Source: Pseudobythopirellula maris (lineage in GTDB: Bacteria; Planctomycetota; Planctomycetia; Pirellulales; Lacipirellulaceae). From it: 64,000 bases of DNA. This document shows, one piece after another, positions 1-8,934 of this stretch. The first letter of the stretch is position 1; each line of letters begins with the position of its first letter. A model generated the notes under the pieces. The model saw only the letters and a list, made by a program, of their open reading frames with translations. It ran no database searches and was not told the origin of the DNA. The DNA lies in NCBI RefSeq assembly GCF_007859945.1, contig NZ_SJPQ01000001.1:806001-870000 (forward strand). Direction: 5' to 3'. Position numbers and translations under genes: made by a program.

Positions 1-43
1 GTCGTCCTGCGCCAAGGTGGGTTGCTTAGCCGCCATTCGTCAT

Positions 44-1423
44 TCACCCCGCCGGTGTCATGGGAAGCAACATCGACAACAGCAGGGTCATCGCCATCGA
101 CACGGTCCCCAGGATCGCAAGCAGCGGCGTCCAGGTCTGCAAGGTTTGCACCTCCGAGAGCCCGCCCATGCGAGCGAAGATCCAGAAGCCGCTGTCGTTC
201 ATCCACGAGCCGACCAACGAGCCGGCGCCGATCGCCGTGCCCAGGTAAACCGGGTGGAAGCCGAGCGCCACGCCGCTCGTCATGGCGGCGAACATGCCCG
301 ACGTGACAATCATCGCAGCGGTGCTCGACCCCTGAGCGAACTTGATCAATGCGGCGACGGCGAAGGCCAGCAGCAGCAGGCCGACGCCCCTGGTGGCGGA
401 CTCGCCGAACAAGTCTTGGATGGCGGGCGCCAGGCCGGCGATCTTGAGCATGCCGCCAAACGCCCCGCCCGCCGCGGTGATGAGCACGATCACCGCCCCG
501 CTCATCAGGCCGTGCTCCACGGACCTCGCCAGATCCTGCAACGAACGGCCCCGGTTCTTGCGGAGCGTTCCCAACGCCAGGAAAGCGGCGACCAGCAGCG
601 CCGTGTTCGGATTGCCAAGCACTTGCAACGCGTTGGCGAGCGGCGTCGCCAACTCCAAGCCGGCCGAGGAGACCGTGGTTTTGGTCGCGATCAGCAGCAG
701 CGGCACGACGATCGGGGCCAGCGAGGCCCAGATGCTCGGCAGGTCGCTGTCGTCCGGCGCATCCTGCAGCAGCAACTCGTCGGCCGGCGACTCCTCGGCG
801 GGAGGGGCGACCTCGATCCGCTTGTCGATCCAGCCCGCGAACAGCAGGCTGGCCAGCGCCGCCGGCGCCGCCACCGCCGTTCCGATGAGCATCATCGTGC
901 CGATATCGATGCCGAGCTCGCTGGCGATCACCAACGGGCCCGGCGTGGGCGGGATCAGCGCGTGAGCCGAGGCGCACGACGCGGCGGCCACCAAATACTT
1001 GACGTACGAGCCCCCGGTCCGCCGGTACATCGAGCGAGCCAACGGGACCAAGAGATAAAATACCGTGTCAAAGAAAACCGGGATCGCCACGACAAACCCG
1101 CTGGCCATGAGCGCCGTGGCGCCGTGGCGTTCGCCCATCAGGCCGAGGAACATCCGCACGATGCGGTCCGCGGCGCCGCTCTCGGTCATCGCGATGCCGA
1201 TGATCGCCGCGAGCGAGATCACCACCCCCACCGAGGCCGCGGTGGCGCCGAAGGCCTCGACAACCCTGGGGGCCTTCTCGTCCCATCCGCCCGGCGCCAT
1301 CAGGCTCACGGCCAGCGCGGCCGAGATCAGCGCAAGGAAGGCGTGGATCCGGAGAAAGACGATCCCGCCCAAGACGACCGCGATGCCGACGAGCAGGATC
1401 AGGAAAGGGGACCAGCTGGTCAT
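44..1423 (-). CDS. GntP-family sugar-acid:H+ permease
   Basis: Polytopic inner-membrane protein of 459 residues, the normal size for gluconate:H+ symporters of the GntP family. The chain is nearly all hydrophobic helices. Family-like segments include VVAIPVFFDTVFYLLVPLAR near residue 115 and ASAHALIPPTPGPLVIA near 150, the loop preceding the re-entrant region of GntP proteins. It is expected to import a sugar acid by proton symport. The gene diverges from a dehydratase and a semialdehyde dehydrogenase that would finish catabolism of such a substrate, so a pentonate or related aldonate is a better guess than gluconate. The substrate cannot be read from sequence. ATG start at 1423; the 220-bp divergent gap must hold both promoters. 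Confidence 0.88.
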   Translation of the reverse strand: MTSWSPFLILLVGIAVVLGGIVFLRIHAFLALISAALAVSLMAPGGWDEKAPRVVEAFGATAASVGVVISLAAIIGIAMTESGAADRIVRMFLGLMGERHGATALMASGFVVAIPVFFDTVFYLLVPLARSMYRRTGGSYVKYLVAAASCASAHALIPPTPGPLVIASELGIDIGTMMLIGTAVAAPAALASLLFAGWIDKRIEVAPPAEESPADELLLQDAPDDSDLPSIWASLAPIVVPLLLIATKTTVSSAGLELATPLANALQVLGNPNTALLVAAFLALGTLRKNRGRSLQDLARSVEHGLMSGAVIVLITAAGGAFGGMLKIAGLAPAIQDLFGESATRGVGLLLLAFAVAALIKFAQGSSTAAMIVTSGMFAAMTSGVALGFHPVYLGTAIGAGSLVGSWMNDSGFWIFARMGGLSEVQTLQTWTPLLAILGTVSMAMTLLLSMLLPMTPAG

Positions 1424-1644
1424 AGAGCAAACGACCAGAAGGTCTTAACTCAAGCAAGGATGAGAAGGGAGAAGAACCACAGTTTACTCCATGGGGCCGC
1501 GCGTTCGCAATGATGTGTTTACGACGATCGCGTGTTGTTTTCACTCAAGGCATTGCCTCCAAGCCTTTCTCCTGCAAGGCTAACGATCCACCCCAGGTCA
1601 ACTCTTAAGAATCGCCTCCTCTACGCACAAGCTCTGCGCGCCTC

Positions 1645-2481
1645 ATGCTGCTTTACAACACCTCATCGGGGCCGATCCTGCGCGACGCCTCGCGATACGC
1701 CCGCATCGACCAGCCCTGGAGCGACTTGGTCAACAAGCCCGATCTGCCGGAGTTGTTGGCCGGCCAAGCCGGGCGGCTCGCGGAAGACCCGGCTCTCGCT
1801 GCGCTGGCCGAATCGCCCCTGGCGCCGCTCGGCGAGCGGCAAGAGATCTGGGCCGCCGGGGTGACTTATTACCGCAGCCGCACCGCGCGGATGGAGGAGT
1901 CGAAAACAGCCGGCGGGGGCAGTTTTTACGACCGCGTGTACGAGGCCGAACGCCCCGAGATCTTTTTCAAAGCCACGCCGCACCGCACCGTCGGCCCCGG
2001 CGGGTCGATGCGGCTGCGGAGCGATTCAAAATGGATCGTCCCCGAGCCCGAGCTGGTGCTGGTGGTCGCTCACACCGGCAAGATCGTTGGCTACACGATC
2101 GGCAACGACCTGAGTTGCCGCGACATCGAGGGCGAGAACCCGCTGTACCTCCCGCAGGCGAAGACCTTCGACCGCTGCGCGGCCGTGGGCCCGGCCATTT
2201 ATGTTCCGCAGGCCGGTTCAATCGGCAACGACTCGTCGGTTACGATGCGCATCGAGCGCGACGGCGCCGCCGTCTTTGAGGGCGAGACCACCCTCGATCA
2301 GATGAAACGGGGGCACGAAGAGCTGGTGGGGTTCTTGATGCGCGACAACCCCCACCCCCACGGCGTGCTGCTCATGACCGGCGCCGGCATCATCCCGCCG
2401 GATGGCTTCAGCCTCGCCAGCGGCGATGTCGTGAGCATCGCGATCGATTCGATAGGACAACTTTGCAACACCATGGAGTAG
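1645..2481 (+). CDS. Fumarylacetoacetase-family 2-keto-3-deoxy-pentonate dehydratase (putative)
   Basis: A 278-residue protein of the FAH fold. The metal-binding pattern is visible as PEPELVLV (E134, E136) followed by [20 protein letters not shown] (D155). The ExE plus D spacing and the [15 protein letters not shown] segment resemble 2-keto-3-deoxy-arabinonate dehydratases, which turn 2-keto-3-deoxy-pentonates into 2-oxoglutarate semialdehyde. The next gene, 18 bp downstream, looks like the dehydrogenase for that semialdehyde, which supports this over the aromatic-ring isomerase and fumarylacetoacetate hydrolase members of the family. Likely soluble and cytosolic. The ATG at 1645 has no strong Shine-Dalgarno sequence, so the exact start is less certain than the function. 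Confidence 0.8.
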   Translation: MLLYNTSSGPILRDASRYARIDQPWSDLVNKPDLPELLAGQAGRLAEDPALAALAESPLAPLGERQEIWAAGVTYYRSRTARMEESKTAGGGSFYDRVYEAERPEIFFKATPHRTVGPGGSMRLRSDSKWIVPEPELVLVVAHTGKIVGYTIGNDLSCRDIEGENPLYLPQAKTFDRCAAVGPAIYVPQAGSIGNDSSVTMRIERDGAAVFEGETTLDQMKRGHEELVGFLMRDNPHPHGVLLMTGAGIIPPDGFSLASGDVVSIAIDSIGQLCNTME

Positions 2482-2499
2482 GCGTCGCCTGCAACACTC

Positions 2500-4104
2500 A
2501 TGACGCTTGTGACCGGTAAGCACTTTGTGGGCGGCCAGCGCTCGGCCGAAGGAACGGATTCGTTCGAGGCGAGCAACCCCGCGACAGGCGAAACGCTCGA
2601 CGGGCGGTTCTTGGAAGCCGCCGATTCCGAGATCGATCGCTCCCTCGCCCTCGCGGACGAGTCGTTCGCCGCCCTCCAGCAGGCCCCGGCCGAGACGATC
2701 GCCGGCCTGCTCGACAAGATCGCCGACGGCATCGAGGCGGCGGGCGACGCCCTGCTCGCCCGCGCCCACGCCGAGACAGCGCTGCCGATGCCCCGCCTCA
2801 CGGGCGAACGCGCTCGCACCGTGGGCCAGACACGCCGATTCGCCGCGATCGTGCGCGAGGGCTCCTGGCGCCAGGCGCGCATCGACCGCAGCGACCCGGC
2901 CCGCACTCCCCTGCCGAAGCCCGACGTCCGCACGATGCTCCACGCCGTCGGCCCGGTGGTGGTGTTCGGCGCGAGCAACTTTCCGCTCGCCATTTCGGTG
3001 GCCGGAACCGACACCGTCTCCGCCCTGGCGGCCCGCTGCCCGGTGGTTGTCAAAGCCCACCCGGCTCACCCCGGGACCTGCGAAATGCTAGCCGCCGTCA
3101 TCGACCAAGCGGTCCGCGACGCCGGCCTGCCGGCGGGGGTGTTCTCCCTGCTGCACGGGCGCTCGCACCGCGTTGGCGCCGCGCTGGTGACCCACCCCAA
3201 AGCTTCCGCCGTCGCCTTCACCGGATCGCTCAAAGGCGGGCGGGCGCTGGCCGACGCCGTGGCGGCTCGCCCCCAGCCGATCCCGATCTACGCCGAGATG
3301 GGCAGCGTGAACCCGGTGTTCGTGCTCCCCTCGGCCCTCGAGCAGCGCGGCGACGCGATCGCCGAGGGCTACCTGCAGTCGGTCAACCTGGGCGTGGGGC
3401 AGTTCTGCACCAACCCCGGGTTGCTGTTGGCGGCCGGCGGCCCTCCGCTGGATCGCTTTCTCAAGGCCGCCGGCGAGAAGGCGGCCGCCGCTCCTGCCGC
3501 CACCATGCTGCACGACGGCATCCGCTCGGCGTACCAGGAGGGGGTCGCCTCGATCCGCGACACGCCCGGCGTCGAGGCGGTCGGCCCCGCGCGGGCGGCG
3601 GCCGGCGACGCGAACCAAGCGGCCTGCTCGCTGTTCACCGCCCCCCTCTCCCTGCTCGCCGAGCACGAATCGCTCGCGGCCGAAAACTTCGGCCCGAGCT
3701 CGATCGTCTTGCGCTGCGAGAGCCCCGATGACATGCTCGCTTTCGCCGAGCAAATGGAGGGGAGCCTCACGGCCACCATCCACGGGACGGAGCAAGACCT
3801 GCAAGACCACGCCCCGCTGGTCCGCTTACTCGAACGCAAGGCGGGACGGCTGATCTTCAACGGCTTCCCGACCGGCATCGAAGTCTGCGCCGCCATGCAC
3901 CACGGCGGCCCCTACCCCGCCACCACCCACAGCGGTTTCACCTCGATCGGCAACGCGGCGATCTACCGTTTCGCCAGCCCCGTCTGCTACCAGGATTTCC
4001 CCGACTCGGCCCTGCCCGCCGAGCTGCAGAACGCCAACCCGCTGGGCCTGATGCGCCTGGTCGACGGCCAGCCGAGCTCAGCCCCGCTCCCCTCTGCGGG
4101 GTGA
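2500..4104 (+). CDS. NADP-type aldehyde dehydrogenase, 2-oxoglutarate-semialdehyde type
   Basis: A 534-residue aldehyde dehydrogenase. The general-base Glu lies in YAEMGSVNPVF near residue 269 and the catalytic Cys in GVGQFCTNPGLL near 306. The EMGSVNP and GQFCTNPG variants are characteristic of the long ALDH subfamily that oxidises 2-oxoglutarate semialdehyde to 2-oxoglutarate. The C-terminus includes GFPTGIEVCAAMHHGGPYPAT, also typical of that group. It follows the FAH-family gene by 18 bp, so the two are almost certainly co-transcribed. Together with the divergent permease they would carry a pentonate into the TCA cycle; 2-oxoglutarate would then meet succinyl-CoA synthetase encoded 7 kb away. 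No sugar dehydrogenase or first dehydratase lies in the window. Confidence 0.88.
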   Translation: MTLVTGKHFVGGQRSAEGTDSFEASNPATGETLDGRFLEAADSEIDRSLALADESFAALQQAPAETIAGLLDKIADGIEAAGDALLARAHAETALPMPRLTGERARTVGQTRRFAAIVREGSWRQARIDRSDPARTPLPKPDVRTMLHAVGPVVVFGASNFPLAISVAGTDTVSALAARCPVVVKAHPAHPGTCEMLAAVIDQAVRDAGLPAGVFSLLHGRSHRVGAALVTHPKASAVAFTGSLKGGRALADAVAARPQPIPIYAEMGSVNPVFVLPSALEQRGDAIAEGYLQSVNLGVGQFCTNPGLLLAAGGPPLDRFLKAAGEKAAAAPAATMLHDGIRSAYQEGVASIRDTPGVEAVGPARAAAGDANQAACSLFTAPLSLLAEHESLAAENFGPSSIVLRCESPDDMLAFAEQMEGSLTATIHGTEQDLQDHAPLVRLLERKAGRLIFNGFPTGIEVCAAMHHGGPYPATTHSGFTSIGNAAIYRFASPVCYQDFPDSALPAELQNANPLGLMRLVDGQPSSAPLPSAG

Positions 4105-4219
4105 CCGCCGCCGCGCATTAATCTTGACTCCGCTAGCGGGTAGCTTAGGCTTTGTTGTCGCGCCGGCCGCCCGCGGGCGTGCCTCCCTAATACCTTCCGC
4201 TTACAGAGGAGTCTCGACC

Positions 4220-4975
4220 ATGGCGCTTGATCAAGCCGCTGCGAATCCCTACGTCGATTTCGGCAAGGGCGTGGTCGCCGACGCCGCCCCCAACGTGCGG
4301 GCGACCTTCATCCGCCAGACTTACACCCACTTGGCGATCGCCATCTACGGCTTCGCCGCCTTGGAGTGGTTCTACTTCAAGACCTTCAACATCGACGCCT
4401 TGATGAACCAGCTGATGGGCATGCGGTACGGCATCCTCGGCGTGATCGGCCTGTTCATCGGCGCCTCCTTGATCGCCGACCGCATGGCTCGATCCGCCGT
4501 GTCGCTCAGCAAGCAGTACTTGGCTCTCGGCATTTACGTGTTAGCCCAGTCGATCATCTTCGTGCCGCTGCTCTGGTTCGCCCAAGACCGCACGCTCGCA
4601 CTCACCCAGGGCGTCGAGGTATCGCTGATCCCGGCCGCCGCCTGCAGCACGCTCATCATCTTTGCCGGGTTGACCGCCATCGCCTGGTTCAGCGGCCAAG
4701 ACTTCTCGTTCCTCCGCGCCGGCCTCTCGCTGGGCGGGATCATCATCTTCGCCCTGATCGTCGTCAGCTACTTCTTCCCGCTCCAACTCGGCGTCTGGTT
4801 CAGCGTCGGCATGATCGGCTTCGCCTCGGCCTACATCCTCTACGACACGTCGAACGTCATACGCCATTACGCCCCCACGCAGTACGTCGCCGCGTCGCTG
4901 GCCCTGTTCGCCTCGGTCGCGTTGCTGTTCTTCTATGTCTTGCGGCTGATGATCGCCCTCTCCAGTCGCGACTGA
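4220..4975 (+). CDS. Bax inhibitor-1/YccA family membrane protein
   Basis: A 251-residue protein with seven predicted membrane helices. Its N-terminus (NVRATFIRQTYTHLAIAIYG) is typical of bacterial BI-1/YccA proteins, in which a helix near residue 25 starts the domain. The family includes putative calcium-leak channels and regulators of membrane proteolysis; the job in planctomycetes is unknown. The start is placed at 4220 because AGAGGAG lies 8 bases upstream. An in-frame start at 4124 would add 32 residues without family resemblance. It appears to be a single-gene unit and is followed by a strong hairpin at 5044-5072 shared with the convergent small gene. Confidence 0.87.
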   Translation: MALDQAAANPYVDFGKGVVADAAPNVRATFIRQTYTHLAIAIYGFAALEWFYFKTFNIDALMNQLMGMRYGILGVIGLFIGASLIADRMARSAVSLSKQYLALGIYVLAQSIIFVPLLWFAQDRTLALTQGVEVSLIPAAACSTLIIFAGLTAIAWFSGQDFSFLRAGLSLGGIIIFALIVVSYFFPLQLGVWFSVGMIGFASAYILYDTSNVIRHYAPTQYVAASLALFASVALLFFYVLRLMIALSSRD

Positions 4976-5043
4976 GCCGGCCCACAATTGAATTGGCCCC
5001 GATTGGGCAGGCCACAGTTGGGCCAAACGCGTCCCCGAGCCCA

Positions 5044-5072
5044 GCAAGGCGGGTGCTTGTCACCCGCCTTGC
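5044..5072. terminator. Bidirectional hairpin between convergent genes
   Basis: A perfect 12-bp inverted repeat, GCAAGGCGGGTG and its complement, encloses a 5-base loop. It lies in the 135-bp space between the 3' ends of the BI-1 gene (plus) and the small lysine-rich gene (minus), so it can terminate transcription from both sides. There is no clear T-run, so a repeat-type palindrome with no terminator activity remains possible. Confidence 0.6.
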
Positions 5073-5110
5073 CGTCTCATCTCCATGTGTCGGGTCCGCC
5101 CCGACAGCGA

Positions 5111-5218
5111 CTACTTGTTCTTCTTCTCCTGCTTTTGCTTGCGTTTCTCCTTAGGAGTCAGCAACGCCTTCTTCTGCTGTTCCTTCTTGCCCTTGTCTTT
5201 GCTGCCTCTGTCGCCCAT
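5111..5218 (-). CDS. Small lysine-rich hypothetical protein (35 aa)
   Basis: A 35-residue protein, MGDRGSKDKGKKEQQKKALL... ending in a run of Lys, Gln and Glu. Very small proteins of this type, with a conserved MGD(R)GSKDKGK start and a KEKR(K) tail, recur in many bacteria. The high charge suggests nucleic-acid or ribosome contact, but no function is established here. The ATG at 5218 has a purine-rich AGAGAG about 6 bases upstream. A longer frame reaching 5437 exists, but its extra residues look like random GC-rich translation, so the short form is preferred. Confidence 0.7.
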   Translation of the reverse strand: MGDRGSKDKGKKEQQKKALLTPKEKRKQKQEKKNK

Positions 5219-5475
5219 GTCGATTCTCTCTGTGAAGTGAAAAAGAAGTGGGGAAGACGCCGATGGCTCGGCGACTCGCCGGTCGTTCCTCGTTGCGACG
5301 ACTTGGCGCGCCCCTTCCAGCCGCCCAAGCAATCCGTCCGGTCGCCTGGGCGATGAGTCTCCCGCGCCGCGGCGCCGGTCACAAGGCGTCGTAGCAGAAG
5401 CACGCCCACGCAAGCGCCAAACGTGGCGCCCGCCCATTCCCGGCGCGACTCAACCGCCGCGGCGTGCGATCGCGG

Positions 5476-6474
5476 CTACGCCGCCGCACCCCGCGTGGCG
5501 CGGCGCAAGCAGCAATGCTTGAATTTCTTGCCGCTCTCACACGGGCAAGGGCTGTTGCGACCGAGCCGCCGCTTGCGCCGCCCCTTGGCGCCCCCCAGGA
5601 GCTTGAGGGAGTCCTGGCGGAACATCTTCGCCAGCAGGCGGTAGAGCTCCGGGTTCTTCCGCTCCAGCACCTCGGGCGCCTCGAAGAAGTACTCGGTCAG
5701 CACCGCGTAGTACTCCGCCTCGTTCGTGTAGCCGTACGGCCTGATGTGCGACCGCTCGCCCTCCGGCCGGCCCAGCTCCTTGCCAACCCACGTGATCCAC
5801 TCGCGGTAGGTCTCGGCCGGCATGCCGGGCGGCACGCCGTCGATCGAGCCGTCGGCGCCGTCGACCAGGTGGGCGAACTCGTGGACCCCGACGTTCAGCT
5901 TGTCGCTCGTGATGTCGAAGCCGGTGAGCAGCGCCGGCTTGGACAAGATCATCACCCCGTTCAGGTGGCCCGTGCCGACCATCCCCAGCGTGCCGCGCGG
6001 CTCGGCGCCGTCGCTGCGGTAGCTGTCGTCGAAGCTGGCGGGGTAGATCAGCACCTCGCCGAGCCGCGAGTACTCCCAATCTTCGAAGCGGAACACGGGG
6101 ATGATCGCGCTGGCCGCCACCAGAACCCGCGTCGTGTCGTCCACGTCGGTCCGCACGCCGGTGATCCGCGTCTCGTCGAGAAACACCATCACCATCTGGC
6201 GGAACCGCTTGCGGCCGTCGTCGCCGAGAGCGCCGTAGTAGACGACCCGCGAACGCAAGATCGCCTCCCAAGCGTCCGGAAACGCCCGCCCCATCACCGC
6301 GAGGCGCCGCCAACACCGCCGCCGCAAGAGCCAATAAACAACCGGCGCGAGCAGCAAGCCCAAGAAGGCCCAGGGGAAGAAGAACCCCAGCACCAAGGCG
6401 ACGCCGGCAACGACCGCCGAGAGCCCCCAGGCCCAGCGCTGGTTCAGACGATTCGACGTCGTGGTGACGAGCAT
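5476..6474 (-). CDS. MtfA-like M90 zinc peptidase with C-terminal SEC-C motif
   Basis: A 332-residue protein. Two membrane helices (residues about 15-60) are followed by an MtfA/M90 peptidase domain with the zinc motif HEFAH in NVGVHEFAHLVDGADG near residue 200. The glutamate-rich NEAEYYAVLTEYFFE that follows supplies the usual third ligand region. The extreme C-terminus, NSPCPCESGKKFKHCC, is a complete SEC-C zinc finger of the kind found at the end of SecA. E. coli MtfA titrates the Mlc regulator and is cytosolic; membrane anchoring plus a SEC-C tail suggests a different client here. ATG at 6474 chosen because an in-frame start at 6585 adds an unconserved leader; neither has a good ribosome-binding site. 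Confidence 0.85.
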   Translation of the reverse strand: MLVTTTSNRLNQRWAWGLSAVVAGVALVLGFFFPWAFLGLLLAPVVYWLLRRRCWRRLAVMGRAFPDAWEAILRSRVVYYGALGDDGRKRFRQMVMVFLDETRITGVRTDVDDTTRVLVAASAIIPVFRFEDWEYSRLGEVLIYPASFDDSYRSDGAEPRGTLGMVGTGHLNGVMILSKPALLTGFDITSDKLNVGVHEFAHLVDGADGSIDGVPPGMPAETYREWITWVGKELGRPEGERSHIRPYGYTNEAEYYAVLTEYFFEAPEVLERKNPELYRLLAKMFRQDSLKLLGGAKGRRKRRLGRNSPCPCESGKKFKHCCLRRATRGAAA

Positions 6475-6637
6475 AGGAGCAGTGAAATCGTAGGGTGGGT
6501 AGTTCTGTCGGCGAAGTGACACGATGCCTTGCGGATGGCGCAACCGCCGACAGGTATACCCAGCTTTGCCGCTCACACTAAGCAATTGTAGTCTACGCCC
6601 AGCAGGCGTGTGACCGTGTCGATGGTAGAGCTAGCCA

Positions 6638-7882
6638 TCAGGCTGCTCTTGTATTGCTGCGACCGCGTTGCGTGCGATGGCATGCCCCTAGCGCGAAGCT
6701 CATGAGCAGCAACAGCAGGCTGCTGGGCTCTGGCGCGAGTACCGCGATCCAGGATCGACTGCCGTTCGGCCCAAAACCGCCTCCGATGATCGTACGGCCA
6801 TCATCAGAAATATCGGTGGCGATCCTGAGTGTTCCGCCACCGATTGCTGGTGCCGCACCCTGGCTCACGAGAACATCCTCAAGGAGCCTCATGCGACCAA
6901 ATTGATCCCACAGGATTGCATGTTGGCCGTTCTCGTCTCTGGCGTCACCGACAACGATGACACCATCTGGTGTGACGCCGTATGCCCCGCTGGATCCCGC
7001 TTCGGCGCCCGGGAGCCTGCCCAAGCCGCGCATCCCTCCAACCGGGGTCCAGCGAAACGCCTCGATAGACCCACCATCAGAATAGGCGTACCCAACGACG
7101 ACCGAGCCGTCTTCGCTTGTGTCAGAAGCCGAGCTGAATTTCTCGCGGTCTCCGCTTGCCTCGGTGAGAAGCGTGCCCAAGGCTTGCATGCCAAACTCAG
7201 GCGTCCAGCGAAACGCCATGCGATCACGCCCGAGCTGGCTCCTGCCAACAATCACCGTTCCATCTGAATTGATCGCGCCTGCCCCGTCCTGATTGCCCCA
7301 TTCGTCGTCAAGATCTCCCAAGTCAGCCATGCCGGTTTCATCAGTCCACCTGAATGGGCGGGTGCCCCCACTCTGGCGGTTTCCAGTACTAGTGCCAACC
7401 ACCACCAAGCCATTATCTGAAACCGCATAAGCCGCACCATACCGTCCGTCCGTACCAGGGATGTAGCCTAAGCCTTGCATGCCTTCGCTGGCGGTCCAAA
7501 CAAAGGGCTCACGGTAAACAGGATGATGGCTGTGGCTCAACTCAGAAGAGCTTGCCCCAACAATCACCGATCCGTCGGCAGATACCCCATAAGCGAAACT
7601 CATCTCGACTCCCCCAGGGAGATCTCCAATCGTATGCATCCCATCTTCGTGACTCCAGCGGATGGCACGGGTAGTCCCGTCAACGCTATGCGATGTGCCC
7701 ACTACAGTGGCGCCGTCCGCTGATAGTCCGCTGATCGTAAGTGATTGGTCGCCTGGCAGGGCTTCAAGCCACCTGAAGGAAGCGATTGTGCCGGCACAAG
7801 CATTGGCGGCTAGAAGATGAATGACGACGGAGACGCCAAGCAACACAGCTGTGGTGACCCGGTAGACTCTGCTTGGATTCAT
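6638..7882 (-). CDS. HAF-repeat PEP-CTERM exported protein
   Basis: A 414-residue secreted protein. An N-terminal signal peptide ends near residue 30 (LLAANACAG). It then carries about seven repeats built on the pattern AFRWT..GM..LG.LPG....S.A..VS.DG.VVVG, the extracellular HAF repeat, which probably forms a beta-propeller. The C-terminus has the exosortase signal: LAPEPSS followed by a hydrophobic stretch and arginines. The protein should be anchored at or released from the surface by an exosortase pathway. Function of HAF proteins is unknown. The coding region is visibly less GC-rich than the nqr or EPS genes, and palindromic repeats lie upstream, so acquisition is plausible. ATG at 7882. 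Confidence 0.85.
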   Translation of the reverse strand: MNPSRVYRVTTAVLLGVSVVIHLLAANACAGTIASFRWLEALPGDQSLTISGLSADGATVVGTSHSVDGTTRAIRWSHEDGMHTIGDLPGGVEMSFAYGVSADGSVIVGASSSELSHSHHPVYREPFVWTASEGMQGLGYIPGTDGRYGAAYAVSDNGLVVVGTSTGNRQSGGTRPFRWTDETGMADLGDLDDEWGNQDGAGAINSDGTVIVGRSQLGRDRMAFRWTPEFGMQALGTLLTEASGDREKFSSASDTSEDGSVVVGYAYSDGGSIEAFRWTPVGGMRGLGRLPGAEAGSSGAYGVTPDGVIVVGDARDENGQHAILWDQFGRMRLLEDVLVSQGAAPAIGGGTLRIATDISDDGRTIIGGGFGPNGSRSWIAVLAPEPSSLLLLLMSFALGACHRTQRGRSNTRAA

Positions 7883-8048
7883 TAGTACGACTCTGCAATT
7901 GGAGTGAACGTTGTCCGAATTTTAGAAAGGGAGAAGGATGTACCGAAGCATAGCCTAGGCCACTCACCAAACGAGAACCGGTCGGGCGATGGGCCTTCGC
8001 TCCGCTGCGGTCTATCCTACCCTGCACGGACACCTTTGTGTTGTCGCC

Positions 8049-8155
8049 GGGTGCCCGGGGTCGTAGCGAAGCGGAGCCCCCGGAGAATCACCAAGGGGTC
8101 GTCTGCTCGCTTAAAGCTGGGGGCTACGCCTGGCGACTACGACCCCAGCCACCCC
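8049..8155. repeat. Long imperfect inverted repeat
   Basis: The left arm begins GGGTGCCCGGGGTCGTAG and the right arm, read on the other strand, begins GGGGTGGCTGGGGTCGTAG. Both arms continue to AGCCCCC. The arms are separated by about 30 bp. Such GGGGTCGTAG palindromes look like dispersed intergenic repeats rather than a gene-specific site. No other copy was noticed in this window. Confidence 0.55.
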
Positions 8156-8328
8156 AACTTTTTGCCAGCCGCGTGGGACCTTCTTCGCGCTGCGGCGGAA
8201 GGCGTGGGAGACCGGCGTGGATGATCCGATCGCGATCGACCGCGTCATCCTCCCGAGTCTGACGCTTCAAGATGAGCCGTCACACGGGCCGTTGATGCGG
8301 CGGCAAGAATAGAATCGTCCCTGCTTCG

Positions 8329-8352
8329 CATGCCCACGCGAGCGTGGGCATG
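8329..8352. repeat. 24-bp palindrome
   Basis: CATGCCCACG and CGTGGGCATG flank a 4-base centre, giving a perfect 10-bp stem. It has no T-run and sits 10 bp from another hairpin. It may be a dispersed palindrome or a binding site; nothing decides between these. Confidence 0.6.
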
Positions 8353-8361
8353 GCGCTCGGC

Positions 8362-8398
8362 TTACCCACCTTAGCCGTCACGTTCTAAAGGTGGGTAA
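8362..8398 (-). terminator. Hairpin downstream of the 124-aa membrane protein gene
   Basis: TTACCCACCTT pairs with AAGGTGGGTAA across a 15-base loop. It lies about 80 bp beyond the stop codon of the minus-strand gene at 8480, where a terminator would be expected. No T-run follows on the minus strand, so the assignment is tentative. Confidence 0.45.
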
Positions 8399-8479
8399 AC
8401 CTGCCGCTTAAAGCCGCACAACTAGCGATGCTAATTGACGGCAAGACCACCCTCTCTGAGAACTTAAACTGCATGTCAT

Positions 8480-8854
8480 CTATTTGCGGCTCACGCGCTG
8501 GCGGCGGAACAAGTACACGCCCGTAGTTAAACACATAGCCGCCAACGAGGAAACCGCCAACAGCACCATACACGAGGTTGCGTAGGACAAGGAACCTGCG
8601 AGCTCGATAACCACTGGCGTGTAACTTTCAGATGAGCCAAGAGCCACGATGGCAAGGAGCGCGCCGGAAACAAGGAATCCAGATATCGAGGACATCACAA
8701 TCAACACGATGCTCGCGCGCCTGAGGGCCGAGCAGCTAGGAGCATGAGTTCCACAAGACCGTTCGCTGCGGACCACGGCCCTGTGCACCAACCACGGAAC
8801 CAACGCTGCGACAGCAGACCACCCAACTGCGATGAATATCAATTCTTGCCACAT
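8480..8854 (-). CDS. Hypothetical small membrane protein
   Basis: A 124-residue protein that I do not recognise. It has about four hydrophobic helices (roughly residues 4-24, 46-70, 77-100 and 101-114), with the positively charged C-terminus RRQRVSRK likely facing the cytosol. No catalytic motif is visible. Composition is ordinary for a real membrane protein, and the alternative frames are not better. It lies 80 bp downstream of a TPR gene on the same strand and may be co-transcribed with it. It could be a partner of the TPR protein, but that is inference from position only. Confidence 0.6.
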   Translation of the reverse strand: MWQELIFIAVGWSAVAALVPWLVHRAVVRSERSCGTHAPSCSALRRASIVLIVMSSISGFLVSGALLAIVALGSSESYTPVVIELAGSLSYATSCMVLLAVSSLAAMCLTTGVYLFRRQRVSRK

Positions 8855-8934
8855 ATTAGCTACATTTGCCGTGCTGGCTTATCGACGGCGCCGTGCCCCG
8901 AGACGAGTAACGTTGACTTGGCCGGTACAGCCTC

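Larger units (their letters stand above)
7883..8479. other. Non-coding palindrome-rich gap
   Basis: A stretch of about 600 bp between two minus-strand genes. No credible gene was seen; the open frames here have atypical composition and no recognisable motif. It holds three separate inverted repeats, listed individually, and must also contain the promoter of the HAF-repeat gene. Confidence 0.6.

Noticed and set aside
5464-6519. A 351-codon open frame on the plus strand opposite the MtfA-like gene
   Set aside because: Its translation is arginine/glycine/histidine-rich without motifs; the minus-strand frame has HEFAH and SEC-C motifs. It is a GC-driven shadow.
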